From Candidatus Borrelia undatumii (lineage in GTDB: Bacteria > Spirochaetota > Spirochaetia > Borreliales > Borreliaceae), in assembly GCF_020882015.2 (NCBI RefSeq), contig NZ_CP086555.2, forward strand, positions 62,001-126,000: a stretch of DNA of 64,000 nt, in the 5' to 3' direction. The notes below the pieces were generated by a model. It searched no databases. It was not told the origin of the DNA and saw only the letters and a list, made by a program, of their open reading frames with translations. Shown piece by piece: positions 1 to 9,530 of this stretch. Position numbers and translations under genes: made by a program. Each line of letters begins with the position of its first letter. Position 1 is the stretch's first letter.

Positions 1-1
1 A

Positions 2-334
2 ATAATAGGAATTAAAGCACTAAATAATATACTAATTGTCTACAACAAATCGAAATGTTCGAACGACTTTCTTCTGTCTAGCAGTGGATTAGTTGCAATA
101 ATATTTTTCGCTCTAGAAAAGAATCATGGCTTCCTTGAAGGAATTGGGATAATTGTCCTGTCTTCGTTAAGCGTCCTAATATCCCTCATGCTGATAATAC
201 TAATAAAGAGAAATTTTGAAAAAAGACTGACATCCAAAATATTAGAAAACGAAGCAACGTATTTTTTTATAATGTTCATTTTATCCTTAATTCCAAATAT
301 AATTATACTAATAAATAGTAGTGAGAGTTTATGA
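2..334 (+). CDS. C-terminal part of an unknown integral membrane protein (5' end outside window)
   Basis: An open frame runs from the window edge to the TGA at 332-334 with no start inside, so this is the last 110 residues of a longer gene. Two hydrophobic stretches are visible (around 95-220 and 260-315), separated by a basic loop rich in Lys and Arg. This looks like the end of a polytopic inner-membrane protein. Its stop overlaps the ATG-ATG start region of prfB, which suggests translational coupling. I do not recognise the family from this fragment. The reading frame is clear and the function is unknown. Confidence 0.6.
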   Translation: MIGIKALNNILIVYNKSKCSNDFLLSSSGLVAIIFFALEKNHGFLEGIGIIVLSSLSVLISLMLIILIKRNFEKRLTSKILENEATYFFIMFILSLIPNIIILINSSESL

Positions 335-1411
335 TGCGGGAAAAAATTGACAGATTATTGGAACAGGTTGAAAATGTTTGGAGGAATCTTTGACAGCCAA
401 GCGATTAAGGCACAAATCAAAGAATATGAACTACAAAAAAGTGGTGAAAATTTCTGGAATGACAGAAAAAGGGCACAAGAGATTCTTAAAGAACAGAACA
501 TTCTGAAAAGCAAAGTAGAGCCATGGGAAGATTTAATATGCAGGCTTAAGGATTTAAAGGAACTCTGTGAACTCATAGGGAGCGAAGAAGACGCAAAACT
601 GGTAGAATGCGATTTTAATACGATAAATAATACGTACAAAACTCTTCTCACATTGTCTTATTTTAAAGAAGAAATTGATATAAATAACGCGTTCTTAACG
701 ATACACTCGGGCGCGGGTGGTACGGAGGCATGCGATTGGGTTAGTATGCTATATCGAATGTACTCAAGATATGCTGAAAGACGTGGATATAAAACAGAAC
801 TTATAGATTTACTTGAAGCTGAAGGAGGAATTAAATCGATTACAGTCGAAATAAAAGGAGAATACGCATATGGCCTTTTAAAAAGCGAAGTTGGAATACA
901 CCGACTTGTAAGGATCTCTCCTTTTGATACTGCAAAAAAAAGACATACATCTTTTGCTTCTGTTTTTGTTGTTCCTGTAATTGATGATAAAATTGAAATA
1001 ACAATTAAACCAGAAGACATTAGAGTTGACACGTATAGAGCCTCTGGAGCTGGGGGACAACATGTTAATAAAACATCCTCAGCAGTAAGAATTACTCATC
1101 TTCAGACAGGAATAGTAACTCAGTCTCAGAGCGATAGAAGTCAACATAAAAATAAAGAATTGGCAATGAAAGTACTTAAATCAAGACTTTATGAACACTA
1201 CAAAGAAATTGAACAACAAAAAAACAAATCTAAACAAGAGGAGAAAAAAGACATCTCTTGGGGCAATCAAATAAGATCCTATGTATTTCAGCCTTACAAT
1301 CTAGTAAAAGATCACAGAACGAAATTTGAAAATCCTAATGTCACCTCCGTAATGGACGGGAACATTGATAACTTTATAGAAGAATATCTGAAATGGAAAA
1401 GTTTAAGCTAA
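334..1411 (+). CDS. prfB: Peptide chain release factor 2 with programmed +1 frameshift
   Basis: RF2 reads UGA and UAA stop codons and releases the finished peptide. The protein carries the RF2 tripeptide Ser-Pro-Phe (in RISPFDTAKKRH) and the catalytic GGQ loop (SGAGGQHVNK). The gene starts in a different frame from its body: ATG at 334 opens 19 codons ending CTT-TGA at 388-393. A +1 shift over this in-frame TGA gives Asp and enters the long frame that ends at 1411, for about 358 residues. The short zero-frame peptide aligns with the usual RF2 N-terminus. ATG at 331 is an equally possible first codon. The 3' end overlaps the next gene by 19 bases. The family is certain, and the recoding is strongly supported by the motif. 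Confidence 0.95.
380..394 (+). promoter_or_regulatory. RF2 autoregulatory +1 frameshift site
   Basis: GGAGG at 380-384, a 3-base gap, then CTT TGA C at 388-394. This is the arrangement known from E. coli prfB, where an internal Shine-Dalgarno element sits 3 bases before the slippery CUU and UGA is followed by C. Low RF2 lets the ribosome pause at UGA and shift +1, so RF2 controls its own synthesis. The sequence is seen directly. The mechanism is inferred from the known family. Confidence 0.9.
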
Positions 1412-2802
1412 ACGCAATAATATTATTTTTAAGCTCCATAACAAGCCTACTATATCCTCAAGGTAACGTTGATTACGGTTTTTCTTATATCATCAATGCT
1501 AAGGACAAAGATAAAACCCTTAAAGAAGGGATTGATAAAACCCTAAATAAGATCTATGAAGCAATAAACGAACATGTCGTTAATGACAAGGATAAGAGTT
1601 TTATCAGAAATCTTTATATACACCAGCATATAGTAAGCAAAGAAAGAGAAATTAGCAACCTTAAAGAAGAAATGGATAGGAAAAGGCTTCAAAATTCGAT
1701 AAGTTCAAGAGAAGAAAATAGTATAGAAATAAAAATTAATAACCTTAGGCAAGACATTGAAAATATTAAAACTAAGCAAAAAGAACTTGAAGAGTACCTT
1801 GTAAGCTTAAAAAAGATGAAAGCAAAATACAAACAAATAGAAGCAAAAGTCAATCTGTTAAATTTGAACACAGAATTTTTAACAAGTGAGGAGCTTTTTT
1901 TTATAAACTATATTAATCTTAAAAAAGTAGAAAAATATTATCTTCTTGAAATTAATAATATCACGCCTACGGGGGTTAAAGTTAACAGGGAGGTTTTTAA
2001 ATTATCATCATCCGTTGATGACATTGCATATAAAATAGCAGAACTTAGTCTTGAAGAAATATTGGGAAGAGAATTTATTAAAATTAGAATAAATGTTCTA
2101 AATAATTTAGATGCCAAAATATATATAAACGAAAAGTTCGTATCGAAAGGAATATACAGCGATGATATATTCGATATATCAGAATTACAAAAAAAAGAAA
2201 TTAACATTCACATCACAAGTACATCCTTTAAACCCTACTCAGCAAATATAAAGGTAAAAAATGGAGATAAGATCAATCTAAATGTTAATTTGCAAAAAGA
2301 AAATGAGAACAAAATATTAATCACAAGCAATGTGGAGTCTAGAGTATTTAGAAAGGGAATATTTATAGGAGAAACCCCACTTGAAATCGAAGAACCCAGA
2401 GAAATAGAGTCTATTTTACTTCAAGCTGAGGGATACAAAAACATGTTCAAACTACTAAAAAGAGAGGACAAAGAAATACATGTAGAAATGCTGAAAGACA
2501 ATAAAAGTAAAATTACTGTTGCAAGAGATCTGTTTTATATAAATCTTGGCTTTTTTACGTTAAGTCTAATAGGCACTGTATTTGCGGGTACTCTATCCGG
2601 AGAATCATCAGAACTTTACAATATAGCATCAGACAACCTCATTAGCAAAAGAATAGCACCTCAAGACCTATACAGGGCAAAATCAGAGCAAATGATTACA
2701 ACATTTTTATTAGGCACAGGCATAACTTTATCCATTGGTAGTTTTATCCCACTGATAATCCATTTAGTGCAATATATGCAAGAAGCCAGCAAAGGTGAAT
2801 AA
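1393..2802 (+). CDS. Secreted coiled-coil protein with PEGA-like domain, unknown function
   Basis: A 469-residue protein starting at ATG 1393 inside the prfB end. The N-terminus has a Lys-containing start and a hydrophobic stretch resembling a signal peptide (residues 5-22). Residues about 75-160 are rich in Glu and Lys with heptad-like spacing, a likely coiled coil. A section near 310-355 (IGETPLEIEE, then LQAEGYKN) resembles the PEGA surface-layer domain. Two hydrophobic segments lie near the C-terminus (about 385-405 and 435-460). It is probably an envelope protein anchored in the inner membrane. No enzyme motif is visible. Its place between prfB and ftsY gives no functional clue. Confidence 0.75.
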   Translation: MEKFKLNAIILFLSSITSLLYPQGNVDYGFSYIINAKDKDKTLKEGIDKTLNKIYEAINEHVVNDKDKSFIRNLYIHQHIVSKEREISNLKEEMDRKRLQNSISSREENSIEIKINNLRQDIENIKTKQKELEEYLVSLKKMKAKYKQIEAKVNLLNLNTEFLTSEELFFINYINLKKVEKYYLLEINNITPTGVKVNREVFKLSSSVDDIAYKIAELSLEEILGREFIKIRINVLNNLDAKIYINEKFVSKGIYSDDIFDISELQKKEINIHITSTSFKPYSANIKVKNGDKINLNVNLQKENENKILITSNVESRVFRKGIFIGETPLEIEEPREIESILLQAEGYKNMFKLLKREDKEIHVEMLKDNKSKITVARDLFYINLGFFTLSLIGTVFAGTLSGESSELYNIASDNLISKRIAPQDLYRAKSEQMITTFLLGTGITLSIGSFIPLIIHLVQYMQEASKGE

Positions 2803-2852
2803 ATTATTGTAGAATTACTTAAGTAGCGTAAAGCGACAGGAGGCCGAGCGGA

Positions 2853-3698
2853 TTGGGCATTTTTAAAAATATAGCGAACCTATTTAAGGGTAAAGAAGAA
2901 ACCAAGATGGTTGAAAAGCTGGAAGATATCCTGCTAGAAGCAGATATTAAAAGTGATATAGCAGCTGAGATAATAGAAAAAATCAAAAAAACGAAAGTTA
3001 GGGGAGAGTCTGCAACAATTCTTAAAGTAAAAGAGTTGTTAAGAAACTACATAAATCAGGAAACACTTAATTTAAAGAATGAAAGCCTAAACATATTACT
3101 GATCATTGGAGTAAATGGAGTTGGGAAAACCTCAAGCATCATTAAACTTGCAAATAAACTTAAGATTGAGGGTCATAATGTATTAATATCGGCAGCAGAC
3201 ACGTTCAGGGCGGCAGCAATAGAACAAATTAAAATACAGAGTGAAAAAATTGGCATTAGGGTCGTAGCTCAAGCCCAAGGCAGCGATGCGGCTGCGGTAA
3301 TATTTGACAGTATTTCAAGTGCAAAGGCCAAAAATTACGATACATTGCTCATTGATACGGCGGGAAGATTGCAAAACAAGGATAATTTGATTAAGGAACT
3401 TCAAAAAATGGACAATGTGATTAAAAAACAGGTATCTCAAATAAACGCAAATTATAGAAAAATGTTGGTAATAGACTCTACTTCCGGAAAAAACACAAGT
3501 GAGCAAGCAGAAATATTTAACAAAGCAATAGAAATTGATGGCATCATAGCAACAAAATTTGACTCATCCTCTAAAGCTGGCGGAATAATAAACATTTCAA
3601 AGCTACTTGGAAAACCAATATATTTTTTTACATTTGGGGAAAAAGTAGAACATATCAGGGAATTTAATATTGATGACTACTTCAATAAACTACTATGA
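2853..3698 (+). CDS. ftsY: Signal recognition particle receptor FtsY
   Basis: FtsY is the SRP receptor GTPase that docks ribosome-nascent-chain-SRP complexes at the inner membrane. The NG domain is complete: helical N domain (residues 1-75), P-loop GVNGVGKTS (about 86-94), DTFRAAA, DTAGR and TKFDSSSKAGG. At 281 residues it lacks the long acidic A domain of E. coli FtsY and begins with a short amphipathic helix (MGIFKNIANLFKG) suited to membrane binding. The start is TTG at 2853, nine bases after AGGAGG (2838-2843). The stop overlaps the next ATG by four bases (ATGA). Confidence 0.95.
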   Translation: MGIFKNIANLFKGKEETKMVEKLEDILLEADIKSDIAAEIIEKIKKTKVRGESATILKVKELLRNYINQETLNLKNESLNILLIIGVNGVGKTSSIIKLANKLKIEGHNVLISAADTFRAAAIEQIKIQSEKIGIRVVAQAQGSDAAAVIFDSISSAKAKNYDTLLIDTAGRLQNKDNLIKELQKMDNVIKKQVSQINANYRKMLVIDSTSGKNTSEQAEIFNKAIEIDGIIATKFDSSSKAGGIINISKLLGKPIYFFTFGEKVEHIREFNIDDYFNKLL

Positions 3699-4741
3699 AA
3701 AATAAGGTATTAATCTTTTTTTTGATAGTAACGGCACCCACATATGGAAAAAGTTTTTTTTTGTCAGATGTGTTTTTTAACCAATATCAGGAGGTATACG
3801 AGATTCCAGAAACAGGATTTTATATTGAATATGAAAAAATCCAGGAAAAGGAAAAATTTAGCCTCTTTAAAGAGAGACAACTGGTAAAATATAGAACAAA
3901 AGAAAAAATAGAAGATGTTCAAAGAGTAACACACTACAATGATAAAAAAATCAAGACAAAAGAGGAACTCTACGACAGTTTACATAATAAAATAGAAGAA
4001 ATAAGATATAGCAATAAGAGAATAGTACTTGAGTCTGTAAAATACTTCTACAAAGATAACAGTTTAGTTTACAAAGAAATTAAATTGTTAAACCAAAAGC
4101 CAAAAACACTGCAATACATGAGAAACACAGATGGAAGGCTTTTAAGGATAACTGGATCAAATTTTCAAGTTTGGAACTATGATCCTAATGGAGAGATAAA
4201 ATCAACATATTTTGACATAAACAAATCTAGTTCAAAAGCAATCAGATATGATGGAAATAAGAACCATTTAGAAAGTATAATAACGACCGACAATAAAATA
4301 AGATCTAGAGAAAAAAGTCAATATCTAGAAGATGAAACAATAAATACTCTTGAAGAAGGCGACGTGAAAACCATATCCAAATATAAAGGAAGCAACTTAA
4401 TTAGAAGAGAAGTATACAAGGGCAACTCAATAGTTGAGATAAGTGATTTTGAATATAATGCATCTGACTTCATTACGATGGAACATGTGACTGTAAAAGA
4501 AAAAAAAAAGGAGTACAATACTAGAACAGAATATGAATATGAAGATGATAGTAAATTGAAATCAAAAAAAATTTATGAAAATGACCTAATGTCACTGAAA
4601 ACTGAATATTTTGATGAGAATGAGTATGAACAGGAAATGTACCACAACGGGGAGGTTATCTTTAAGGTAAGATATAAAGATGACAAAGTTATTGAAGAGG
4701 CGAGGCAAAATATTACCAGGGACAGCAATGGAACTAAATAA
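3695..4741 (+). CDS. Secreted protein of unknown function with MORN-like repeated strands
   Basis: A 348-residue protein with a clear signal peptide (MKNKVLIFFLIVTAPTYGKS). No lipobox is visible. The body is polar and contains repeated short segments of the type Tyr-x-x-(Asp/Asn)-x-x-Leu, then charged residues (for example 190-330). These resemble the degenerate repeats of MORN-variant or YD-type proteins, but I cannot assign a family. It overlaps ftsY by four bases and lolC by 14, so it is in the same transcript. An envelope protein co-made with the Lol system is a reasonable inference and nothing more. Confidence 0.75.
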   Translation: MKNKVLIFFLIVTAPTYGKSFFLSDVFFNQYQEVYEIPETGFYIEYEKIQEKEKFSLFKERQLVKYRTKEKIEDVQRVTHYNDKKIKTKEELYDSLHNKIEEIRYSNKRIVLESVKYFYKDNSLVYKEIKLLNQKPKTLQYMRNTDGRLLRITGSNFQVWNYDPNGEIKSTYFDINKSSSKAIRYDGNKNHLESIITTDNKIRSREKSQYLEDETINTLEEGDVKTISKYKGSNLIRREVYKGNSIVEISDFEYNASDFITMEHVTVKEKKKEYNTRTEYEYEDDSKLKSKKIYENDLMSLKTEYFDENEYEQEMYHNGEVIFKVRYKDDKVIEEARQNITRDSNGTK

Positions 4742-5975
4742 ATTATTGTTAAAAAGACTGATATTGGATGAGAAAAATAGCTTATCGCTTTCGATTGTGG
4801 TCGTGTTGAGTATAGTGCTTGGACAAGTACTTATCATCATCACAATATCAATAATGAATGGATTTCAGAATGACTTCTTCACAAGTATATCTGCCCTAGA
4901 GAGTGGAAACTTAAAAATCGAAAGCGAATTAAACAAAGAAGAACTTGATTATCTTAAGGAGATTAAAGAGGTAGTTCATATCAACAAAATATATGAAACT
5001 CAGGGAATCGGAATTGAGAGCTACTACTATCCAACTATTTTAAACGTCATTGCTCTTGACACAGAAGATATCACAAGGGATGAAAATTTTCTTCTCCTAA
5101 CCGGCCTTGAAAAGTTTGAACTTGACCTTAATGAAGACGAAGTTATAATAGGAGATGTGCTTTCTTACAATTTAGGATTATCTGAAGGCGATCTAATGGG
5201 AATAATAGTGAGTGATGAAATACAAAACATTAAAGCATTAGAGGATCAAATCAAGCATTTTAAAATAAGATCCATTTTTAGAAGTAATTATGCAAAGATT
5301 AACGGATCCACAGTATTTATGAACATTAATTACTTTTACAGAAAAAATGTTATAAAAAACTCAGATATCAGCTATCAAATAAAAACACTAAACCTGTACC
5401 CAAGTCAAACATTGATAAATAACATAGGGAGTATCAATCCAAACATAAGGTTTAAAACATGGAACGAATACAATAAAGAACTCTATAGAGCATTAAAAAT
5501 AGAGAAAAACACAATGCTCATAATTTTGACCTTCATATTTCTTGTTATTGCAGTTAATACATATTATTTACAAAAAAGAATATTAATAAACAAAAGCAAA
5601 TCGATCTCGATCCTCTTATCTATTGGTCTTAAATCTCAAAAAATTAGGCAAATCTTCTTAATTCACTCGGCCGTAATTTGCGTATTGGGTAGCATAATTG
5701 GGATCATTGCAGGCATTCTTATATCTTTAAACATCAATGAAATCCTAAACTTAATCGACCTTTTGGTAAACAGTTTAATCAATGTTGTTAACTACCTATC
5801 AAACTTAAGCGTACAAAATGTTGAAATCAAAATAGTAAAGAAAATGATTACTCCTAAAATATTCCTAAGCGATTTACTATTTACATTCTCTTTTGCCTGC
5901 TGCTTTACGATGTACTCAAGCCTCAGTCTAACAAAAAGGATTAAATGTGTCCAGAAAGTAAATGGGACAGCATAA
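4728..5975 (+). CDS. lolC: Lipoprotein-releasing ABC transporter permease LolC-like
   Basis: One half of the inner-membrane LolCDE machine, which extracts lipoproteins from the inner membrane and passes them to the periplasmic carrier. The topology is the MacB/FtsX type: one N-terminal transmembrane helix (about 20-45), a large periplasmic domain (50-265), and three C-terminal helices (about 270-415) ending in the motif region around SKSISILLSIG. The chosen start is ATG 4728, eight bases after CCAGGGA. A longer open frame begins at 4680 but lies inside the previous gene and lacks a ribosome site. It forms an operon with lolD and lolE. Confidence 0.85.
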   Translation: MELNKLLLKRLILDEKNSLSLSIVVVLSIVLGQVLIIITISIMNGFQNDFFTSISALESGNLKIESELNKEELDYLKEIKEVVHINKIYETQGIGIESYYYPTILNVIALDTEDITRDENFLLLTGLEKFELDLNEDEVIIGDVLSYNLGLSEGDLMGIIVSDEIQNIKALEDQIKHFKIRSIFRSNYAKINGSTVFMNINYFYRKNVIKNSDISYQIKTLNLYPSQTLINNIGSINPNIRFKTWNEYNKELYRALKIEKNTMLIILTFIFLVIAVNTYYLQKRILINKSKSISILLSIGLKSQKIRQIFLIHSAVICVLGSIIGIIAGILISLNINEILNLIDLLVNSLINVVNYLSNLSVQNVEIKIVKKMITPKIFLSDLLFTFSFACCFTMYSSLSLTKRIKCVQKVNGTA

Positions 5976-6656
5976 ATGACTAACATATTAACTGTAAAGG
6001 AAATACACAAAACATACATCAAAAATAAAACAAAAATAAAAGTAATAGAAAATTTAAGCATAAATGTAAAGAGTGGAGATTTTATCTCCATTCAAGGAAA
6101 GAGCGGTTGTGGAAAATCAACACTCTTCAACATAATATCAGGAATTGATAAGATGGACTCCGGAGACATAGTATCTTGTGGAATTTCTTTAAAAGATGCA
6201 AATGAAAAGACACTCAGTTTGTACAAAAATAAAAAAATAGGTCTTGTTTTTCAGAATCATAATTTAATTGATGAGTTTAATGTATTTGAAAATATTACCT
6301 TACCTAAAATAATTGAAGGACGGGATAGCTTTGAGATAATAAATAGAAAAGCTTTAAATTTAATGAGAATATTGGAAATAGATTCAAGAGCAGAACACTA
6401 TCCTTCAGAACTCTCGGGGGGAGAAGCACAAAGGGTAGCAATTGCTAGAGCATTAATAAATGAACCCAACATTATATTATGCGATGAACCTACTGGGAAC
6501 CTGGATACTAATACCGCAAAGACAGTCGAATCTTTGCTAATAGATACTGCTAAAAAATTTAGAAAAACATTAATTTTAGTTACTCACAACCTGGAGTTTG
6601 CCAACAAAGCAGATATAAAATACGAGCTTAAAGAAAAAAAATTAAAGAGAATATGA
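5976..6656 (+). CDS. lolD: Lipoprotein-releasing ABC transporter ATPase LolD
   Basis: A 226-residue ABC ATPase of the LolD/MacB class that powers lipoprotein release by LolC/LolE. It has Walker A GKSGCGKST (about 39-47), Q-loop FQNHNLIDEF, signature LSGGEAQRVAIARAL, Walker B IILCDEPTGNLD and an H-loop in LVTHN. It starts at the base after the lolC stop and overlaps lolE by four bases. Borrelia makes very many lipoproteins, so this system is expected to be important. Family assignment is firm, and the substrate is inferred from the neighbouring permeases. Confidence 0.93.
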   Translation: MTNILTVKEIHKTYIKNKTKIKVIENLSINVKSGDFISIQGKSGCGKSTLFNIISGIDKMDSGDIVSCGISLKDANEKTLSLYKNKKIGLVFQNHNLIDEFNVFENITLPKIIEGRDSFEIINRKALNLMRILEIDSRAEHYPSELSGGEAQRVAIARALINEPNIILCDEPTGNLDTNTAKTVESLLIDTAKKFRKTLILVTHNLEFANKADIKYELKEKKLKRI

Positions 6657-7906
6657 TGCATACAAGCATTAAAGAACTCGCAAAAATAGCATACATAATC
6701 TTTGCAAATTCAACAAACAAGAAAGCACTAATTGGCTCTGGAATATCTTTAAGCTTAGTGATGGTTCCTTTAATTGTCGTTTATTATATGTCAAATAACA
6801 TCGTAAACTCAACGATAAACAGATACATTGAAAATGAAGGCTTCTCTTTGCAAATTGAGCATAATGAAACTCAAAAGGATGGATTTCTCAGAGAAAAATT
6901 AGAAAAATTTAAAAAAGAATACCAGCATAATGAATTAAAATACTTTTTTGAAAGAAGAACTTATGGAATAATTGGGAACATAAAGAAACAGGGCGCTTTA
7001 ATACGGGCGGTAGAATCTAAATTCATTGACGAAAATAAACACATAAAATTAGTAGATGGAAAGAAAAGCATGAAAAGGGACGAAGTACTAATATCAAAAC
7101 AAATAAAAGAAAAGCTTAATTTAAATGTAAATGAACATATCTACATAGTGGTACCAAATAATAAGCACCAAAAGACATTGCCAAGAGTGAGGAAGTTTAA
7201 TATATCTGGGATAATTGAAACAGGATTAGGAGAAGTCGATAAAAACTTAATTTTCATATCGTTACAAGATTCATACATAATGTCGGAAGAATTTTCTAAA
7301 AGCATAATCGGACTCTCCCTTAATCGTGCTGGTAAGGAAAAAATTGATGGTTTGAAAGAAATCCTTGCAAAAGAATTTTCCGAATATAAAATAAAAACAT
7401 TTTATGAACTCTACTTTAACAAATACATGAACCTAGAGACCAGCAAAAAACTATTGCTATTCATTATGGCATTTATTGTAATATTTGCAAGTATCAACAT
7501 ATCCTCATCCCTTTGTATGTTAATATTTGAAAATAAGAAGAAAATTGCAATATTTAAATCAATTGGAATGAATAATTTAAGTCTTAAAGCAATATTTATG
7601 CTAATAGCGTCCGTCTTAAGCTTTGTATCTTGCATCATAGGAATACTCATTGGAAACTACATCACCATTAACATCGAATACCTAATTAACACGGTGGACA
7701 TCGTTACCAACACAATTTCAAAAATATTTAAGGTTGAACATACAGAACTTCTAAACTCTGACTATTACATCTCTGAATTTAACATTCAGATAAGCATAAA
7801 ATTTAGCTTAACTATCCTAGTCTCATATACGCTACTGAGTATTGCAACAACACTTATTCCTCTAAACATCATCTCAAAGCTCAAAGAAAAAGAAATTCTG
7901 AGGTAG
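6653..7906 (+). CDS. lolE: Lipoprotein-releasing ABC transporter permease LolE-like
   Basis: The second permease of the LolCDE operon, 417 residues. It has an N-terminal helix (about 25-47), a periplasmic domain to about 265, then three helices (about 267-290, 310-335 and 380-405), the same FtsX-type plan as lolC. The motif FENKKKIAIFKSIGMNN matches the cytoplasmic coupling loop of MacB/LolE proteins. ATG overlaps the lolD stop (ATGA at 6653-6656). LolC and LolE labels follow gene order and could be swapped. A short inverted repeat (7907-7920) follows the stop before the convergent gene. Confidence 0.85.
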   Translation: MMHTSIKELAKIAYIIFANSTNKKALIGSGISLSLVMVPLIVVYYMSNNIVNSTINRYIENEGFSLQIEHNETQKDGFLREKLEKFKKEYQHNELKYFFERRTYGIIGNIKKQGALIRAVESKFIDENKHIKLVDGKKSMKRDEVLISKQIKEKLNLNVNEHIYIVVPNNKHQKTLPRVRKFNISGIIETGLGEVDKNLIFISLQDSYIMSEEFSKSIIGLSLNRAGKEKIDGLKEILAKEFSEYKIKTFYELYFNKYMNLETSKKLLLFIMAFIVIFASINISSSLCMLIFENKKKIAIFKSIGMNNLSLKAIFMLIASVLSFVSCIIGILIGNYITINIEYLINTVDIVTNTISKIFKVEHTELLNSDYYISEFNIQISIKFSLTILVSYTLLSIATTLIPLNIISKLKEKEILR

Positions 7907-7929
7907 AACTGACATCAGTTGCATCAAAA

Positions 7930-9213
7930 TTACGTTGATACGTTAACAATTTTAATAGAAGACAATTCTTCTTTAATGTTAGGGTAAATCTCCGCTGGGA
8001 AAATAGTCTTTAACACAAAACTCTGTCTAGTATGCCTCCTAAGAGCAGAATTTGATTCAGAAATTAATCTTCGCCGTAAAGATCTAATAATCGAGCCTCC
8101 CTTATTAAGATAAGCGACCTCTACCTCTAAACTTTTAATATCATCCTGGTAACTATTAAAAACTTCTATTAAAGAATTTGCCTCATAAATCCCAAAAGAT
8201 TGTTTGAAATAACTTCCAAGATACTTAAAATTCAAAACTGAAAAATCTGTACTCAGATTAACACCAGAAACATCTTCAACTCCACTAAAAAATTCAACTA
8301 AAAGAATATCAAGAACCATTCTCCTGGGATGCCCCTTAATCTCCTTGGGGATGCTATGTACAAAATCAAGTGGAGCATACACACCTTTGATCCATCTGTT
8401 AGGTAAATCACTTATCTTATCAATCACTTTATTCAAAACAGGTTTATTCAAATCATCATAAACAGTAAAACTATACTTAATTTTTTTAATAGGTTCCTTG
8501 TTCGAGATAACCCCTGCCTTTAATTGGTAAGAATGTGCATCTTCAAAAACTAAAACTTTAACTCCCTCAACTTCAACACGATACAAGGCTTGCGGATCTG
8601 AAGCAAGACTAGCGGATTCAACGACCAAGTCAGATGCCCTCGTAATTGAGGGTAAACCTTGTTGTACTATAGCCTCCGACACATGCTGTTCTTTGCCAAA
8701 CTTTCCCTCTCCTCCAATAAAGGAACGTACTATTATATACGTAATGAACGAAACAACCCCTATTAATAAAAGACCCAAAAGCAACACTAGCGCTATTTGT
8801 TTAAATTTCTTATTCTCATCATAAGAGCTTAAATCAATTCTTCCCGATATTCCAAATTCCCTAGCCTGCAGACCTAGATGTATTAATCCATTGTTCCCGT
8901 TCTTTCTATATAGCCTCCTTACAACCTTTTCATAAAGATTTAAAAACGAAGCAAACATAGTCTTATTGTGAAGACAATGTAAATATACATCTTCAAGTTC
9001 TTTCAAAGCAGAATTTAACTGCCCAACTTGCTCTAGTCTTTGCGCTCTATCATATCCCCTGGAAAAATGTATTTTAATATTTTCAATATCATTATCAGAT
9101 AAATCCGATCGTGAAATGATATCCCTTATATTCCTTTCCTTTAATACCCTACTCCTATACTTGCTTAACCTAGACAAATAAATTTTAATTCGTTCCTCAG
9201 AGGTCTTACTCAT
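7930..9213 (-). CDS. Single-pass membrane protein of unknown function
   Basis: A 427-residue protein with a basic N-terminal cytoplasmic part (1-135, containing a short helical repeat region around 50-100), one strong transmembrane helix (about 136-162), and a long extracytoplasmic part (165-427) with no cysteine or recognisable catalytic motif. The starting ATG overlaps the upstream small gene by eight bases, so the two are translated together. The extracytoplasmic half looks beta-rich. I do not recognise the family. Confidence 0.7.
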   Translation of the reverse strand: MSKTSEERIKIYLSRLSKYRSRVLKERNIRDIISRSDLSDNDIENIKIHFSRGYDRAQRLEQVGQLNSALKELEDVYLHCLHNKTMFASFLNLYEKVVRRLYRKNGNNGLIHLGLQAREFGISGRIDLSSYDENKKFKQIALVLLLGLLLIGVVSFITYIIVRSFIGGEGKFGKEQHVSEAIVQQGLPSITRASDLVVESASLASDPQALYRVEVEGVKVLVFEDAHSYQLKAGVISNKEPIKKIKYSFTVYDDLNKPVLNKVIDKISDLPNRWIKGVYAPLDFVHSIPKEIKGHPRRMVLDILLVEFFSGVEDVSGVNLSTDFSVLNFKYLGSYFKQSFGIYEANSLIEVFNSYQDDIKSLEVEVAYLNKGGSIIRSLRRRLISESNSALRRHTRQSFVLKTIFPAEIYPNIKEELSSIKIVNVST

Positions 9214-9523
9214 TGTCCTCTAACTCATCAACCTTCTTTAAAAGCCAATAAGCAATATTTTTAGCCGTATCTTTTGTAATAGAAATTCCAAAAAAAGAGT
9301 TTATCAAAATCATCCTTTCTTTAGAACCTTTATGTCTTCCAGATATTTCTTCCAACGCTCCCTCTTTAGTCTTAGTAAAAACAATCTCCTCAGGTATTTC
9401 TGTGGATTCAAAGACAAGATCACAAAAAATCTCTCCAGTGTTGGTTACATTTCCATAAATATTATTAACAGGTACTAACTTATAGTCCTCTGCTTTCTCA
9501 AATTTATAAATTATTTCTTTCAT
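9206..9523 (-). CDS. Small conserved protein of unknown function (possibly DUF3467-like)
   Basis: Reading from ATG 9523 gives 105 residues: a soluble alpha/beta protein ending in an acidic tail, with a section (LVFESTEIPEEIVF to the C-terminal helix) that resembles DUF3467 proteins. That resemblance is weak. The frame is open further upstream to 9622, which would add a hydrophobic segment, but no ribosome site precedes that start, and an extended -10 promoter lies between the two starts. It overlaps the following membrane-protein gene by eight bases. Start choice is uncertain and function unknown. Confidence 0.6.
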   Translation of the reverse strand: MKEIIYKFEKAEDYKLVPVNNIYGNVTNTGEIFCDLVFESTEIPEEIVFTKTKEGALEEISGRHKGSKERMILINSFFGISITKDTAKNIAYWLLKKVDELEDNE

Positions 9524-9530
9524 AGCACGA

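Noticed and set aside
2836-2860. Sequence resembling the 5' end of a serine or leucine tRNA (GGAGGCCGAGCGGATTGGGC)
   Set aside because: No D-loop partner, anticodon arm or T-arm follows. The DNA is the ribosome site and start of ftsY.
7907-7920. Five-base inverted repeat AACTG-ACAT-CAGTT after lolE as a terminator
   Set aside because: The stem is short and no T-run follows on either strand; kept only as a remark.
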